The notes under the pieces were generated by a model that did not search any database, had not been told where the DNA came from, and was given only the letters and a program-made list of their open reading frames with translations. Shown here piece by piece: positions 1 through 13,664 of a stretch of 64,000 nucleotides of DNA. How positions within the stretch are numbered: the first letter of the stretch is position 1; every line of letters begins with the position of its first letter. Origin of the DNA: Eurosta solidaginis (Eukaryota > Arthropoda > Insecta > Diptera > Tephritidae); assembly GCF_040869045.1 (NCBI RefSeq), contig NC_090322.1, forward strand, positions 188,293,477 to 188,357,476, read 5' to 3'. The position numbers were made by a program, and so were the translations under genes.

Positions 1-697
1 ACTCAACAGATATAATCAGAAAAGATTCAGAAAGCTGAATGAAAAATTATTAAAAATTGTTGATCCCCCAAAGTAACCACATTTAATTCGAATATGATTC
101 CACAGTATGATTGAAAAACTATATTCAATTTTTTGATCACCTAAGTATTCATATTTGATTATCTCTTTTGTTCAATTGTATGACAACTCATTATTCAGTC
201 AGAAAGAGTAACCAGCTTGTATGGATAGGTGGAAAATTTCGGAATTGTGGTAAAGCTTGACACATCGTCGATTGATTCAACAGAGAGTAGGCGATATTTG
301 TAAATAAAATTGATATATCAGACAGTAATTGCTAATATCCGCTTCTGTATTCAGTTATAGAGGTCCTTTTTTTCCGCCATCCTTACTTGTGGCTACAAGC
401 CGCAGGAAGGGGCTCAGCGTATGATTGCGCAAGAATCGGTACCACCAAATCCAAATATACCACAAGGCTATTATCCTAACGGCGCACTTGATGCCTATCA
501 AGGCACTGCAACTATTCACAACAACAAAAATGCATGCTTTCAAAACCTTGCAAAAGGACCCATAAGCCGGTAAATTGGCAGAAACCACGAAAAAATAACA
601 AGTAACTTTATGAACCGAAAAGTTTTAGTCGGTTAAAAATATTGGAAAAACCAAAGATTGTTTATGCATATTAATTATTTATTTAATTGATTCTTAC
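1..697. other. No gene recognised, AT-rich
   Basis: I see no supported gene. A 70-codon stretch at about 361-573 (plus) is open and follows a TATAG that could be a splice acceptor, but it has no start codon, no recognisable domain and no splice donor, so it is left unannotated. Confidence 0.5.
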
Positions 698-1839
<1,142 letters not shown>

Positions 1840-2560
1840 CTATGCAGATTTCTCATTTGCTAAGTCCATTTTTGTTATGAAACGTCTCTGGCAATAAGAA
1901 CACGGAACAACACTGCGTTTGCCGACATCTTTCATTAGATGCTCGTCCAGCCTATCTTTAAAACGAAAAAAAAGGGATAACCACAATGGGGGAAAATATA
2001 CAGTGTCCTTTTGTGAACTGTTTCATTATGGTATTTCCATTCATCATAAACTTTAAAGTATTCATTACAATTGATGCAATGGTAACTTGTAGTAGTTTGC
2101 TCTGTATGTGTAGTGATGAAGTGACGCCTTAATGTAAAAGTTCGTGTAACCGATTGCTCACATAGTGGATCAGGACATTTGAAGTTACGTGGCCAATATC
2201 GTTGTTGGATATGCTCCAGTAGATGTATTTCGCACACATACGCCTATTCAGACTCATTGCATAAAGATCGCTTATCTTTGGGCATTATTTTGTGAACGAG
2301 TTCAATGTGACGATAAAGAGTGGGCTTCCAAGAGAAACGCTGGGTACAATGCAAGCGAAAATGTTGGGGTCATATACTCCATTCACTGTGCGCCTCTGTC
2401 CTGTTTACTTGTCTTCGTGCTGAAGTTGCACTCCTCACAATTGAAGATTACCACAATCGCAGGGTCTCCATCTTTCATACGCTTCGCTGATGGCTCACTT
2501 TGTGGTGATATCGTAACGCCTTCTTCCTTTTAGAATCGATCGAGCCTACTGTATGATGTC
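1840..2560 (-). pseudogene. Decayed C2H2 zinc-finger gene fragment
   Basis: The longest open piece (1935-2237, minus) contains two C2H2 fingers: C-x4-C-x12-H-x4-H beginning FKCPDPLCEQ, and C-x2-C-x12-H-x4-H beginning YHCINCNEY and ending WKYHNETVHK. After a frameshift near 1975, more finger-like sequence follows in another frame down to about 1845 (RFKDRLDEHLM, then PCSYCQRRF), with the second histidines lost. Upstream, toward 2560, further fragments read as CEECNFSTK and RFSWKPTLYRHIELVHK with stops between them. I infer the remains of a multi-finger DNA-binding protein of the kind greatly expanded in insects. The particular gene cannot be named. Several stops, frameshifts and missing ligands make it non-functional. 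Confidence 0.6.
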
Positions 2561-3435
2561 CTGGTGCTGGATTTAGTTCGGTATCGCAATTGTGAGGCAT
2601 TTATGTGCTCGTCACTTTTTTCATGAACATTAGAATGCATGTTTAATGTCTGCCTTTGCAAGAGGTTTTAACTGTGAACGTTGATATTGAAAGTTCTGTT
2701 CGGACTCTTGGCATTGGAATATAATGTTTTCAGCAACCAGAACAGATGCAGCACATTGTGAGAAAAATGGGCCTGTGGTTCATTAATTCATTGGAGATAT
2801 TAACTCCCCGTTACTTATAACTTGTGGTTAATATTTCTTTTTCTTATACGTATAGATGGTAAAATCATCTGGACTTCGTTTAAAACAAATTATTTTCCTG
2901 AAAATAAAGAAAAAAATTGATTAACAATAATAAATAAAAGTATATTTATGTAAGTACCAAGTACAAAAATTCACCTACCATTTTTTCGTTCCTAAGAATC
3001 TTCAAACATGTACGATGGCCACGCGCCGTAGTAAAAGAATGATAAAACGGTTTAAATCATTCTGTTTATGTCCCATTTGTTTCAATTCTGTGGAATTTAC
3101 ATTATATACACGGGTGTGTATGAATGTTCATTTGTTTTGTCTTTTCCCGTTGGCATATTTGTAACAAACGTATGTACATAGGTATGTATGTATGCCTACT
3201 TGGTTCGGCACATCATATTAGTGTTGCACCAAAAGAGGCAACCGGGTACCGAAAACCGCAAGACATCACAATCGGGACTGACGCTTTTTCTATTTTTACC
3301 CAGGTGGGCGTCTCATGCAGTACCAACCAGTCATACACAACAAAGGAATTAAAAAAAAAAAGGGAAACCAAAACAAAGACAAACCTCTCCTTGCACAAAA
3401 AATTTAACATTTTTTTTACAAGGAAATTTTTTTTG

Positions 3436-3472
<37 letters not shown>

Positions 3473-4270
3473 CCGGATTTTGGGTACTGCTTTCTGGCTG
3501 GGGGGCAGGACTTGTTGTTTTTCAACAACAAATATCACAAACAGTCATTATAAGGGCTCGGTACAAAAACAATCCGGGCCCCGAAATGAAAGAATCCCGA
3601 CACGACAAAATCCCGAAATGGGAAAAAGTCAACTGTTTCTACCGGCCTAGTGTGCTACTGCCCCAGTGACCTAGTTTTTTTCAAGGGCAAGCAAATACAT
3701 ATATGTATATATATACTCGCACACCACAAATTCACCATACCAGCTGTCAGCTAACCAAGAAATACACGACAGAGTTGCATGGTACATTTAGCATAATGGT
3801 ACCGTGCAGATAGAACGCGTCATGAAGAACGCATCGCCAATCTGCATGTAAGCACCGGCAGTTGGTACATTTTCCAATTTAATTACGATGTTCGCTCTTC
3901 GTCATGAGCTGTCGCACAAAATTAAATCAATACCGTCGTCAACCTCTCCGGTTCGTTTTAAACTCGGTTTAGTCATATAGTTTAACGTACGGTTGTTAAT
4001 AAAACACCACGCGTATCACGAAACCAAGTAATTTTGCGCGGGTGGCTTGGAATCACGTCCGCTCCAACCTCCCACACACCGCAATCTTGCTGGTTTTGTT
4101 GAAATACATAAGCTGCTCGAAATCACAGCACTAACTACTTTGCAAAAACGCTCTCGTCACTCCACTTCAGTTGACTAGTCATTTTACGGTGATAGGTTAT
4201 ATTCGTAGTCACATTTGCATGGGCGTGGGTAGGTTTTGTAGGGTAATAATATAATACACAACTGACGAAA
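2561..4270. other. Unannotated stretch with poly-T run
   Basis: No gene is supported. It holds a long, nearly uninterrupted T run at about 3438-3465 and TATG/TGTA-rich sequence near 3110-3200. Open frames crossing the T run (for example 3124-3669) are low-complexity artefacts. Confidence 0.5.
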
Positions 4271-4380
4271 TACATGCGCTGCAGCGAAAACGCGCATCAC
4301 CCAACCAACCTCACGGCCACTCGCCCTGGCACATCCATAAAATGCCACAGTCGCCCAGAGAGCGAGACGGCCACGTTATA

Positions 4381-4620
4381 CGCTGGAACGGAGACCTCGG
4401 CCTCTTCGTCCAGCCCAGAAAAACCTCAAAACCCTCGAGTCTGGAACGGAGACCTCTGCCTCTTCGTCCAACCAACAAAAAAAAAAAAAAACCGCAAATC
4501 TGGAATGGAGACCTCGGCCTCTTCATCCGGACCGAAAAAGAAAAAAAAAACCAAAGAATAACAAACAATGGTGCCACTCTGGAACGGAGACCTCGGCCTC
4601 TTCGTCCAGCCTTACTGGCC
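4381..4620 (+). repeat. Four-copy minisatellite with ~32-bp core
   Basis: A core beginning CTGGAACGGAGACCTCGGCC and continuing CTCTTCGTCCAGCC occurs four times (about 4383, 4440, 4499 and 4579), separated by A-rich spacers of variable length. The cores are highly conserved and the spacers are not. Overlapping open frames on both strands arise from the repeat and do not look like genes. Confidence 0.75.
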
Positions 4621-4724
4621 ATCGACAATTCACATATTACATTCTGAATTTCTATATTTAAGAATTATGTATAATTCAATGGCAAGAAATATTCACTTCA
4701 CTGTTCATAACCGCTAATTCTTTC

Positions 4725-5400
4725 ATCTTAGCTCAGGTGGCATGCTAAGCAAGTCGAAAGGGATTCCCGGCCATGTTGCGTCGCAGACGAACTCTTCACT
4801 TAGATTAAGTTTAGGGTGTAAGTCTTATAATAATTTTTCTCGTTCCAGCGGAGGTCATTGGCGGAAAACGATGTTGCGTATCGCAAGGGGGGCCGGCATG
4901 TTTAGGCAGGATGCCTAACTTTTCCGCATCTGATTGCGACCCCCCAATGCAACTCTGCAAATCGATACTCGATACTCGAATTAATTTATAACCACCCACA
5001 CCATCACCCTCATGCATGTGCATGCATGTACATGCGCGTGTATGTGTGCTTTTTGTCAGCACTCATGCATATGCATGTCGGGGTTGATGTGTGGGTGCCT
5101 TTCCCCTCCAAAACGGAGGATTTTGCGGGTCAACGGTTGTAGCTTGCTATACAACCGGCCTCTTTGATTTCAACAGCCAACCAGCACGCATCTGCCGCCA
5201 ACGATCTCTGCCGTTCTGATCACAATAAATTCAGGTAATATTGTAACCAACTAATTCATATAGTTATACAATAAACCACATATATTATAACGAGAAATCT
5301 CGTCTATTTGCTTATTTTCTATTCCATACACCTATTTCCCACTGAGATCGACCCCGGTGCGCCCACCTACGACTCAGGAGCATACGCACCCCGGCCGAAC
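4725..5400 (+). other. Possible degenerate LTR or transposon end
   Basis: This stretch is richer in GC than its surroundings and contains polyadenylation-like AATAAA motifs at about 5225 and 5270, a CATGCATG-rich block around 5010-5080, and an inverted GAGAAATCTC near 5292. The layout (GC-rich unit, AATAAA, then the satellite) resembles an LTR remnant, but I found no partner LTR, TSD or coding sequence. Identity unknown. Confidence 0.25.
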
Positions 5401-5402
5401 AA

Positions 5403-8400
5403 ATGTTTTAAAAGGGGGTGTGCCTTAGTTCTATAGGTGGACGCCTTTTCGAGATATCGCCATAAAGGTGGACCAAAGGTGACTCTAGAATGTGTTTGTA
5501 CGATATGGGTATCAAATGAAAGGTGTTAATGAATGTTTTAAAAGGGGTGTGCGTTACTTCTATAGGTGGACGCCTTTTCGAGATATCGCCATAAAGGTGG
5601 ACCAGAGGTGAATCTAGAATGCGTTTGTACGATATGTTTATCAAATGAAAGGTGTTAATGAGAATTTTAAAAGGGAGTGGGCCTTAGTTCTATAGGTGGA
5701 CGCCTTTTCGAGATATCGCCATAAAGATGGACCAGGGGTGACTCTAGAATGTGTTTGTACGATATGGGTATCAAATGAAAGGTGTTAATGATTATTTAAA
5801 ATGGAGTGGGCCTTAGTTCTATAGGTGGACGCCTTTTCGAGATATCGCAATAAAGATGGACCAGAGGTGAATCTAGAATTTGTTTGTACGATATGGGTAT
5901 CAAATGAAAGATGCTAATGAGAATTTTAAAAGGGAGTGGGCCTTTGTTCTATAGGTGGACGCCTTTTCGAGATATCGCCATAAAGGTGGACCAGGGGTAA
6001 CTCTAGAATGTGTTTGTACGATATGGGTATCAAATGAAAGGTGTTAGTGAGTGTTTTAAAAGGGAGTATGCCTTAGTTCTATAGGTGGACGCCTTTTCGA
6101 GATATCGCCACAAAGGTGGAACAGGGGTGACCCTAGAATTTGTTTGTACGATATGGGTATCAAATGAAAGGTGTTAATGAGAATTTTAAAAGGGAGTGGG
6201 CCTTAGTTCTATAGGTGGACGCCTTTTCGAGATATCGCCATAAAGGTGGAACAGGGGTGACTCTAGAATGTGTTTGTACGATATGGGTATCAAATGAAAG
6301 GTGTTAGTGAGTGTTTTAAAAGGGAGTGTGCCTTAGTTAAGTGGACGCCTTTTCGAGATATCGCAATTAAGGTGGACCAGAGTTGACTCTAGAATGTATT
6401 TGTACGATATGGGTATCAAATGAAAGGTGTTAATGAATGTTTTAAAAGGGGGTGTGCCTTAGTTCTATAGGTGGACGCCTTTTCGAGATATCGCAATTAA
6501 GGTGGACCAGAGGTTACTCTAGAATGTGTTTGTACGATATGGGTATCAAATGGAAGGTGTTAATGAATGTTTTAAAAGGGGGTGTGCCTTAGTTCTATAG
6601 GTGGACGCCTTTTCGAGATATCGCAATTAAGGTGGACCAGAGGTTACTCTAGAATATGTTTGTACGATATGGGTATCAAATGAAAGGTGTTAATGAATGT
6701 TTTAAAAGCGGGTGTGCCTTAGTTCTATAGGTGGACGCCTTTTCGAGATATCGCCATAAAGGTAGACCAGGGGTGACTCTAGAATGTGTTTGTACGATAT
6801 GGGTATCAAATGAAAGGTGTTAATGAATGTTTTAAAAGGGGGTGTGCCTTAGTTCTATAGGTGGACGCCTTTTCGAGATATCGCCATAAAGGTGGACCAG
6901 AGGTGAATCTAGAATGCGTTTGTACGATATGTGTATCAAATGAAAGGTGTTAATGAGAATTTTAAAAGGGAGTGGGCCTTAGTTCTATAGGTGGACACCT
7001 TTTCGAGATATCGCCATAAAGATGGACCAGGGGTGACTCTAGAATGTGTTTGTACGATATGGGTATCAAATGAAAGGTGTTAATGAATGTTTTAAAAGGG
7101 GGTGTGCCTTAGTTCTATAGGTGGACGCCTTTTCGAGATATCGCCATAAAGGTGGACCAGAGGTGACTCTAGAATGTGTTTGTACGATATGGGTATCAAA
7201 TGAAAGGTGTTAATGAATGTTTTAAAAGGGGGTGTGCCTTAGTTCTATAGGTGGACGCCTTTTCGAGATATCGCCATAAAGGTGGACCAGAGGTGAATCT
7301 AGAATGCGTTTGTACGATATGTTTATCAAATGAAAGGTGTTAATGAGAATTTTAAAAGGGAGTGGGCCTTAGTTCTATAGGTGGACGCCTTTTCGAGATA
7401 TCGCCATAAAGATGGACCAGGGGTGACTCTAGAATGTGTTTGTACGATATGGGTATCAAATGAAAGGTGTTAATGATTATTTAAAATGGAGTGGGCCTTA
7501 GTTCTATAGGTGGACGCCTTTTCGAGATATCGCCATAAAGATGGACCAGAGGTGAATCTAGAATGCGTTTGTACGATATGGGTATCAAATTAAAGGTGTA
7601 ATGAGTGTTTTAAAAGGGGGTGTGCTTAGTTCTATATGTGGACGTCTTTTCTAGATATCGCCATAAAGCTGGACCAGGGGTGACTCTAGAATGCGTTTGT
7701 ACGATATGGGTCTCAAATGAAAGATGCTAATGAGAATTTTAAAAGGGAGTGGGCCTTTGTTCTATAGGTGGACGCCTTTTCGAGATATCGCCATAAAGGT
7801 GGACCAGGGGTGACTCTAGAATGTGTTTGTACGATATGGGTATCAAATGAAAGGTGTTAATGAATGTTTTAAAAGGGGGTGTGCCTTAGTTCTATAGGTG
7901 GACGCCTTTTCGAGATATCGCCATAAAGGTGGACCAGGGGTGACTCTAGAATGTGTTTGTACGATATGGGTATCAAATGAAAGGTGTTAATGAATGTTTT
8001 AAAAGGGGGTGTGCCTTAGTTCTATAGGTGGACGCCTTTTCGAGATATCGCCATAAAGGTGGACCAGAGGTGAATCTAGAATGCGTTTGTACGATATGGG
8101 TATCAAATGAAAGGTGTTAATGATTATTTAAAATGGAGTGGGCCTTAGTTCTATAGGTGGACGCCTTTTCGAGATATCGCCATAAAGATGGACCAGGGGT
8201 GACTCTAGAATGTGTTTGTACGATATGGGTATCAAATGAAAGGTGTTAATGATTATTTAAAATGGAGTGGGCCTTAGTTCTATAGGTGGACGCCTTTTCG
8301 AGATATCGCCATAAAGATGGACCAGAGGTGAATCTAGAATGCGTTTGTACGATATGGGTATCAAATTAAAGGTGTAATGAGTGTTTTAAAAGGGGGTGTG

Positions 8401-8755
8401 CTTAGTTCTATATGTGGACGTCTTTTCTAGATATCGCCATAAAGCTGGACCAGGGGTGACTCTAGAATGCGTTTGTACGATATGGGTCTCAAATGAAAGG
8501 TGTTAATGAGAGTTTTAAAAGGGAGTGTGCCTTAGTTCTATAGTTGGACGCCTTTTCGAGATATCGCAATTAAGGTGGACCAGAGGTGACTCTAGAATGT
8601 GTTTGTACGATATGGGTATCAAATGAAAGGTGTTAATGAGTGTTTTAAAAGGGAGTGTGCCTTAGTTCTATAGGTGGACGCCTTTTCTAGATATCGCCAT
8701 AAAGCTGAACCAGGGGTGAGACTATAGAATGCGTTTGTACGATATGGGTATCAAA
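5403..8755 (+). repeat. Tandem satellite array, ~129-bp monomer, about 26 copies
   Basis: Monomers share the blocks GGTGGACGCCTTTTCGAGAT, TCTAGAATGTGTTTGTACGA, TATGGGTATCAAATGAAAGG and TTTTAAAAGGG. Spacing of the GGACGCC block is about 129-130 bp throughout. Monomers vary by a few substitutions and short indels. The left edge is abrupt at about 5403. The right edge decays from about 8700 into shorter diverged units. No gene is present; the open frame at 5408-5644 (minus) is satellite sequence. Confidence 0.95.
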
Positions 8756-9000
8756 CTGGTGACTAGGGTCTCCAGATATAGTCCAAAACGTGGACCCGGG
8801 CACCCCTAGAATGTGTTTATACAATATGGGTATCAAATTGAAGCTGTTGATGTGTGCTTTAGTACAGAGTAAGTTTTACACCGCTGGGTGACTAGAGTCT
8901 CGAGATATAGGCCAAAAACATGGACCAGGATACCCCTAGAATATGTGTGTATTATGGATAGCAAATGAAAGCTGTTGCTGAGAGCTTTAAAGTAATTTTC
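8756..9000 (+). repeat. Diverged satellite-related units
   Basis: At least two shorter, diverged units continue the array. They keep ATGGACC-type, CCCCTAGAATGTGT and ATATGGGTATCAAAT words but carry a different middle (GTCTCCAGATATAG, GTCTCGAGATATAGG). They look like an older layer of the same family at the edge of the array. Confidence 0.7.
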
Positions 9001-9128
9001 ATTGTGATATTCGATTTAGTCGCATCAACCTGGCAAAACTGATAAATATGCATGCGAAGCCGAAATAAAGACATGAATTAATAATACCCACATACCTATT
9101 TACATACGTCCTATTCGACTATAATAAC

Positions 9129-9335
9129 GTAGTGGGCCTTAGTTCTATAGGTGGACGCCTTTTCTAGATATCGCCATAAAGGTGGACCAGGGGTGGCTCT
9201 AGAATGCGTTTGTACGATATGGGTATCAAATTAAAGGTACTAATGAGGGGTTTAAAAGGGAGTGGCCCTTAGTTGTATATGTGAAGGCGTTTTCGAGATA
9301 TCGACCAAAAGGTGGACCAGTTTGACCTAGAACGT
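9129..9335 (+). repeat. Isolated satellite monomer plus partial unit
   Basis: After about 130 bp of unrelated sequence the satellite resumes for roughly one and a half units (GTGGACGCCTTTTCTAGATA at about 9153, then a diverged GAAGGCGTTTTCGAGATATC). This shows that the array was longer or that it is part of a composite repeat with the following element. Confidence 0.8.
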
Positions 9336-9339
9336 CATC

Positions 9340-10605
9340 TGTTGGGTACCGCTAATTTATTTATATATTATGTATTACCACGAACAGTATTCCTGCCATG
9401 ATTCCAAGAGCTTTTGATTTCGCCCTGCAGAACTTTTTCATTTTCTTCTACTTAATATGGTAGGTGTCACACCCATTATACAAGGTTTTTTCTAAAGTTA
9501 TATTTTGCGTCAATAAACCAATCCAATCACCATTTTTCATCCCTTTTTCGTATTTGGTATAGAATTATGGCATTTTTTCATTTTTCCAAATTTTCGATAC
9601 CGAAAAAGTGGGTGTGGTCATAGTCGGATTTCGCCCATTTTCATTACCGAGATAAAGTGAGTTCAGATAAGTACGTGAACTAAGTTTAGTAAAGATATAT
9701 CGAATTTTGCTCAAGTTATCGTGTTAACGGCCGAGCGGAAGGACAGACGGTCGACTGTGTATAAAAACTGGGCGTGGCTTCAACCGATTTCGCACTTTTT
9801 CACAGAAAACAGTTATCGTCCTAGAATCTAAGCTCTACCAAATTTCACAAGGATTGGTATATTTTTGCTCGACTTATTGCATTAAAAGTATTCTGGACGA
9901 ATTAAATGAAAAAGGGCGGAGTCACGCCCCTTTTGAAATTTTCTTTTATTTTTGTATTTTCTTGCAGCATATCATTACTGGAGTTGACTGTTGCCATAAT
10001 TTACTTATATACTGTAAAGATATTAAATTTTTTGATAAAATTTGACTTTTAAAAAAATTTTTTTTTTAAAAGTGGGCGTGTTCGTAATCCGATTTTGCTA
10101 ATTTTTACTTAGCACACATACAGTAATAGGAGTAACGTTCCTGCCAAATTTCATCATGATATCTTCCACGACTGCCAAATCACAGCTTGCAAAACTTTGA
10201 AATTACCTTCTTTTAAAAGTGGGCGGAGCCACGCCCATTTTCCAAAATTTTACTAATTTTCTATTCTGCGTCATAAGTTAAACTCACCTACCAAGTTTCA
10301 TCCCTTTAGCCGTCTTTGGTAATGAATTGTCGCACTTTTCCTGTTTTTCGAAATCTTCGATATCGAAAAAGTGGGCGTGGTTATAGTCCGATTTCGCTCA
10401 TTTTAAATAGCGATCTGAGATGTGTGCCCAGGAACCTACATGCCAAATTTTATCAAGATACCTTAAAATTTACTCAAGTTATCGTGTGAACGGACAGACG
10501 GGCGGATGGACATGGCTCAATCCAATTTTTTTTCGATACTGAAACAGCCAACCATTACCGAATCAAAGTTATAATACCATGTGTACAAGTACAGCTGGTT
10601 ATATA
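9340..10605 (-). mobile_element. Helentron-like noncoding repeat, family A, copy 1
   Basis: On the minus strand this matches the family A repeat at 49557-50660: a start-proximal ATTATAACTTTGATTCGG block near 10560, then the 'CCGTCC...AAGTTATCGTG' block, then repeated GTGGGCGTGG blocks. No ORF of significance. The hairpin end of the family was not found at the left edge, so the copy is probably truncated there. Classification as a non-autonomous Helentron-type element is an inference from the better-preserved copies. Confidence 0.55.
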
Positions 10606-11092
10606 CAAACTAGTAAAAAGAAAAAAAAAAAATGATTTACAAACTTAAAAAAGTTGTTTAAAACAAGTTAAAAAAAATGTTATTTAAACAAAGTTATAGA
10701 AGGATAAATAAAAAAGTAAAAAAAAAAATTCAAATAAAATAAATCAAACATTTTAATTTATGTAATAAAAAAATGTTTAACTAAAATTTAAGTTCATTAA
10801 TATTAGAAAATAAAAAATAGATTAACTTAATATTTTGTGAAGCATTAGATCCTCCCGCATTGTGCTCATGCTACTCTTTCCAAGATTCCTTGGTTGCTGT
10901 TCGCTTTATGGCGGTTGCGTGGGTTTGAATTAAGAAAAATAAATTTTTTTTTTAACCTAAGCTCTGCTGATTTTACCTTCATTTTGTGGCATGAACAATT
11001 TATAGCCATCATTCGAGATCCTGAGCAATTGTATTTATTTTGTTCATATTCTTGGCTATACATTTCGTTGAGTCGGACAAAGTCTTTGTAGA
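10606..11092. other. AT-rich unannotated DNA
   Basis: Very A/T-rich sequence with A runs. No gene or repeat structure recognised. Confidence 0.5.
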
Positions 11093-11093
11093 G

Positions 11094-11455
11094 CTAAAAA
11101 AAAATAAATGTAAGGCGCGATAACCTCCGAAGAGATCTAAGGCCGAGCTTCTCTTCCAATTTGCGTCGTGCTGCTCTTGATTTTCCCTACAAATTGGCCG
11201 GAGGGGACCTACATGTTTTATGCCGACTCCGAACGGCATCTGCAAGGCAGATGAGTTTTCACTGAGAGCTTTTCATGGCAGAAATACACCCGGAGCGCTT
11301 GCCAAACACTGCCGAGGGGCGACCCCGCGTAGAAAAGTTTTCTTCTAATTGAAAAACCTTATTTCTAAAATTTTGATGTTGCTTTGCCCGGGAGTTGAAC
11401 CCAGGGCATACGGTGTGATAGGCGGAGCACGCTACCATCACACCACGGCGGCCGC
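11094..11455 (-). mobile_element. tRNA-derived SINE, copy 1
   Basis: Read on the minus strand, the element begins GCGGCCGCCGTGGTGTGATG and carries a Pol III box A-like segment (TGATGGTAGCGTGC, plus coordinates 11427-11440) and a clean box B, GGTTCAACTCC (11391-11401). A ~300-bp unrelated body follows, ending in an A/T-rich tail (ACATTTATTTTTTTT). Three further copies lie in the window. Box spacing and the 5' location are typical of tRNA-derived SINEs. It is not a tRNA gene because no cloverleaf or anticodon stem can be formed. Confidence 0.85.
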
Positions 11456-13370
11456 TATGGAAATTAATTTACATCACCGCTTACTTCTGCCTTCGAAGCA
11501 TTTAATGTGTTAACAGATAGTCAAAGATTTACGCAGAAAGCCTAAATACTGCTTAATTCCATAAGGCGATCATTCTGGCATAATCCTGTAAACCACTAGC
11601 CTTGTTTCAACCATTATCTCTGAGCTCTACTTATTGACATAAGAACGGATTACGTCATTAATACCGGTTGCTGTGTTTTTAGAAAATAAGCCACTAGCTC
11701 TTGATATAGCACTCATATGTGAAGTTTTGCTTACGTTCAAAATGTTCATAAATGTATGTATTTATGTATATACTTCCTCCTCTTCCTTCATTATAACTTC
11801 TTCTTTTTTCGAATTTCGCTGATTGTTTGGTTTCCTGTTTGTTTTGAGGCAATTGTTTGTGCTCTACTTTGGTATTTTCATTTTTATTTTTATATTTGTG
11901 TATGTGTGTGTTTATTTTTAATTTAGTTCTGGCACACATTCATACGAGTACACTAAATTATTTCTTTCATCAAGCTCATTTATTTACTCATTTGGTCTTT
12001 TGGTTATTCACTCAACTGTGCATACAATTTAAATTTCTGTATACGAATAGACGTTTTACGTTTATTATTATTTTTTTTATATTTTCTATAATTTTCACTC
12101 ATTCATGTGAACTTCAAACGTTTTTTTTGTTCTACTATTGTGTGGAATCCCAAAATAGCTGTGCTATTTAATTTTATGGAGGAATTGTATAGAGTAAGCA
12201 CTACTAGCGCTTTTTGGGCACAAAGTGATACTGTGATTTGATAAATGCAACGATTGTAACTGTTTAGTGATGGAAGTCTCATGATCTAAATTGTATTTCA
12301 CAATCACGCTTACTAAGAACCGCAACTACAATGCTCTAGCACAGCAGAACAATCAGTCATTGAATTTGCGACTAGTGTCGCTACTGAGTAGCACTAGATG
12401 GTGCGGTTACTTGATTGATTGTCAACTGCGATTTAGATCATACTGCTCATCTATAAGTGCTTATTCACAGTCATAGATAAACGCCTGAGATATCACAGTG
12501 AAGTAATATCAAGCAACTTCTACTTTCCCTTCATCAGTGAAGTATGATCGAGTGTTGTTCACAATAACGTCAATACCGGAATCTCATCCCCTCTGATATC
12601 ATCAATAACGTACCTATAGTTTGCATTGAATTTAAGGTAGGGCAGTTAGCAAAAGTCCAAAAATTCGAAAGTTCGAGGGATCCAAAAAATCATTACTGAG
12701 GCAGTCGGTCTGGCACCAGAACGCGTTAGAATCGGAGCGTACCGTATTCATTTCCGGAAAAAGACTGACATTTTTCCACCATTCCCTTGACCCTTCGGAG
12801 TGTTTTTTGAGGGTTATAACAACAAAAAAGAAAAGTAGCGGATTTGTGTCGCTTATCACGTATCATTGATTCATATTGTCGCAACAAGTTTTTCCTGCGA
12901 TTGAGATTATTAGAAGGCACGGTTGCTGAGATGAGCAGATGGTGTTTTTATCAGTCAGCTGGTCAGAGTGACATTTAAAAAAAACTGTGGTGATTTCTAC
13001 TGACCAAATCACAGGTACACAAATATTTACCAGATCTATGATTCAAAACACTGTGAGAAATATTTACCTGTAACTAACTAACCTCAGTTTAATAAATTAA
13101 GGAGAAAATCGATAAATGCAAATTTGAGAGTAAGTTTCATAAAATCGGCCGCAAGTATGTAGATCTCAGTGTCGGAAATAATGAAAGCTCTCTTCCTACA
13201 ACTCATAATGGAGCTATAGTTTCTTATGACTGTAGTTTGCTCCTTAAGATAAGCTTTGTGTATTGGGCTCACGCGGTGACAAGTTAATGAGTTATGATAC
13301 CCAAATGATAATAGATAAATAAGACGCATATTTTTTGCATCGGAAGTATATTATTAACTAGATAATAATA
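11456..13370. other. Unannotated AT-rich DNA
   Basis: No gene recognised. It includes a T-rich block at about 11860-12170 whose open frame is low complexity, and nothing else that I can identify. Confidence 0.5.
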
Positions 13371-13371
13371 T

Positions 13372-13664
13372 AAATGCAAGGCGCGATATACCTCCAAAGA
13401 TATTTGGGCTTATTTGCGACGCTTCCCTTTTTAATTTTTCCTACAATGATGTTTTACGATGATGAGTTTTCACTGAGAATTTTTTCATGGCAGAAATTTG
13501 TTTACCAAAACACTGCCTAAGAGCGACTCCGCTTAGAAAAGCTTGTTTCTAATAAAAAAACTCTTTTCTAAATTTTTGATGTTGCTTTGCTCGGGACTTG
13601 AACCCAGAATCTTCGGTATGGTAAGCGGAGCACGCTACCACCATATCACGGCGGCCGCCAGCCT
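13372..13664 (-). mobile_element. tRNA-derived SINE, copy 2
   Basis: Same family as 11094-11455, same strand, more diverged and with internal deletions. Box B reads GGTTCAAGTCCC on the minus strand (near 13593-13604) and the 5' end again reads GGCGGCCGCCGTG. The body keeps the AGCGGAGTCGC and CTCAGTGAAAACTCATC blocks. Confidence 0.8.

Noticed and set aside
361..573. Possible exon after TATAG on the plus strand
   Set aside because: No domain, no start and no donor; composition alone is not enough.
3124..3669. 181-codon open frame on the plus strand
   Set aside because: It crosses a poly-T run and A-rich low-complexity sequence and shows no domain.
5403..8755. CRISPR-like regular repeat array
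   Set aside because: Units of ~129 bp are contiguous without unique spacers, and the context is a eukaryotic transposon-rich region; it is a satellite.
11391..11440. tRNA gene suggested by box A and box B sequences (also at 13593, 20098, 52196)
   Set aside because: No cloverleaf, anticodon arm or acceptor pairing; the same 5' module precedes a conserved ~300-bp body in four places, so these are SINEs.
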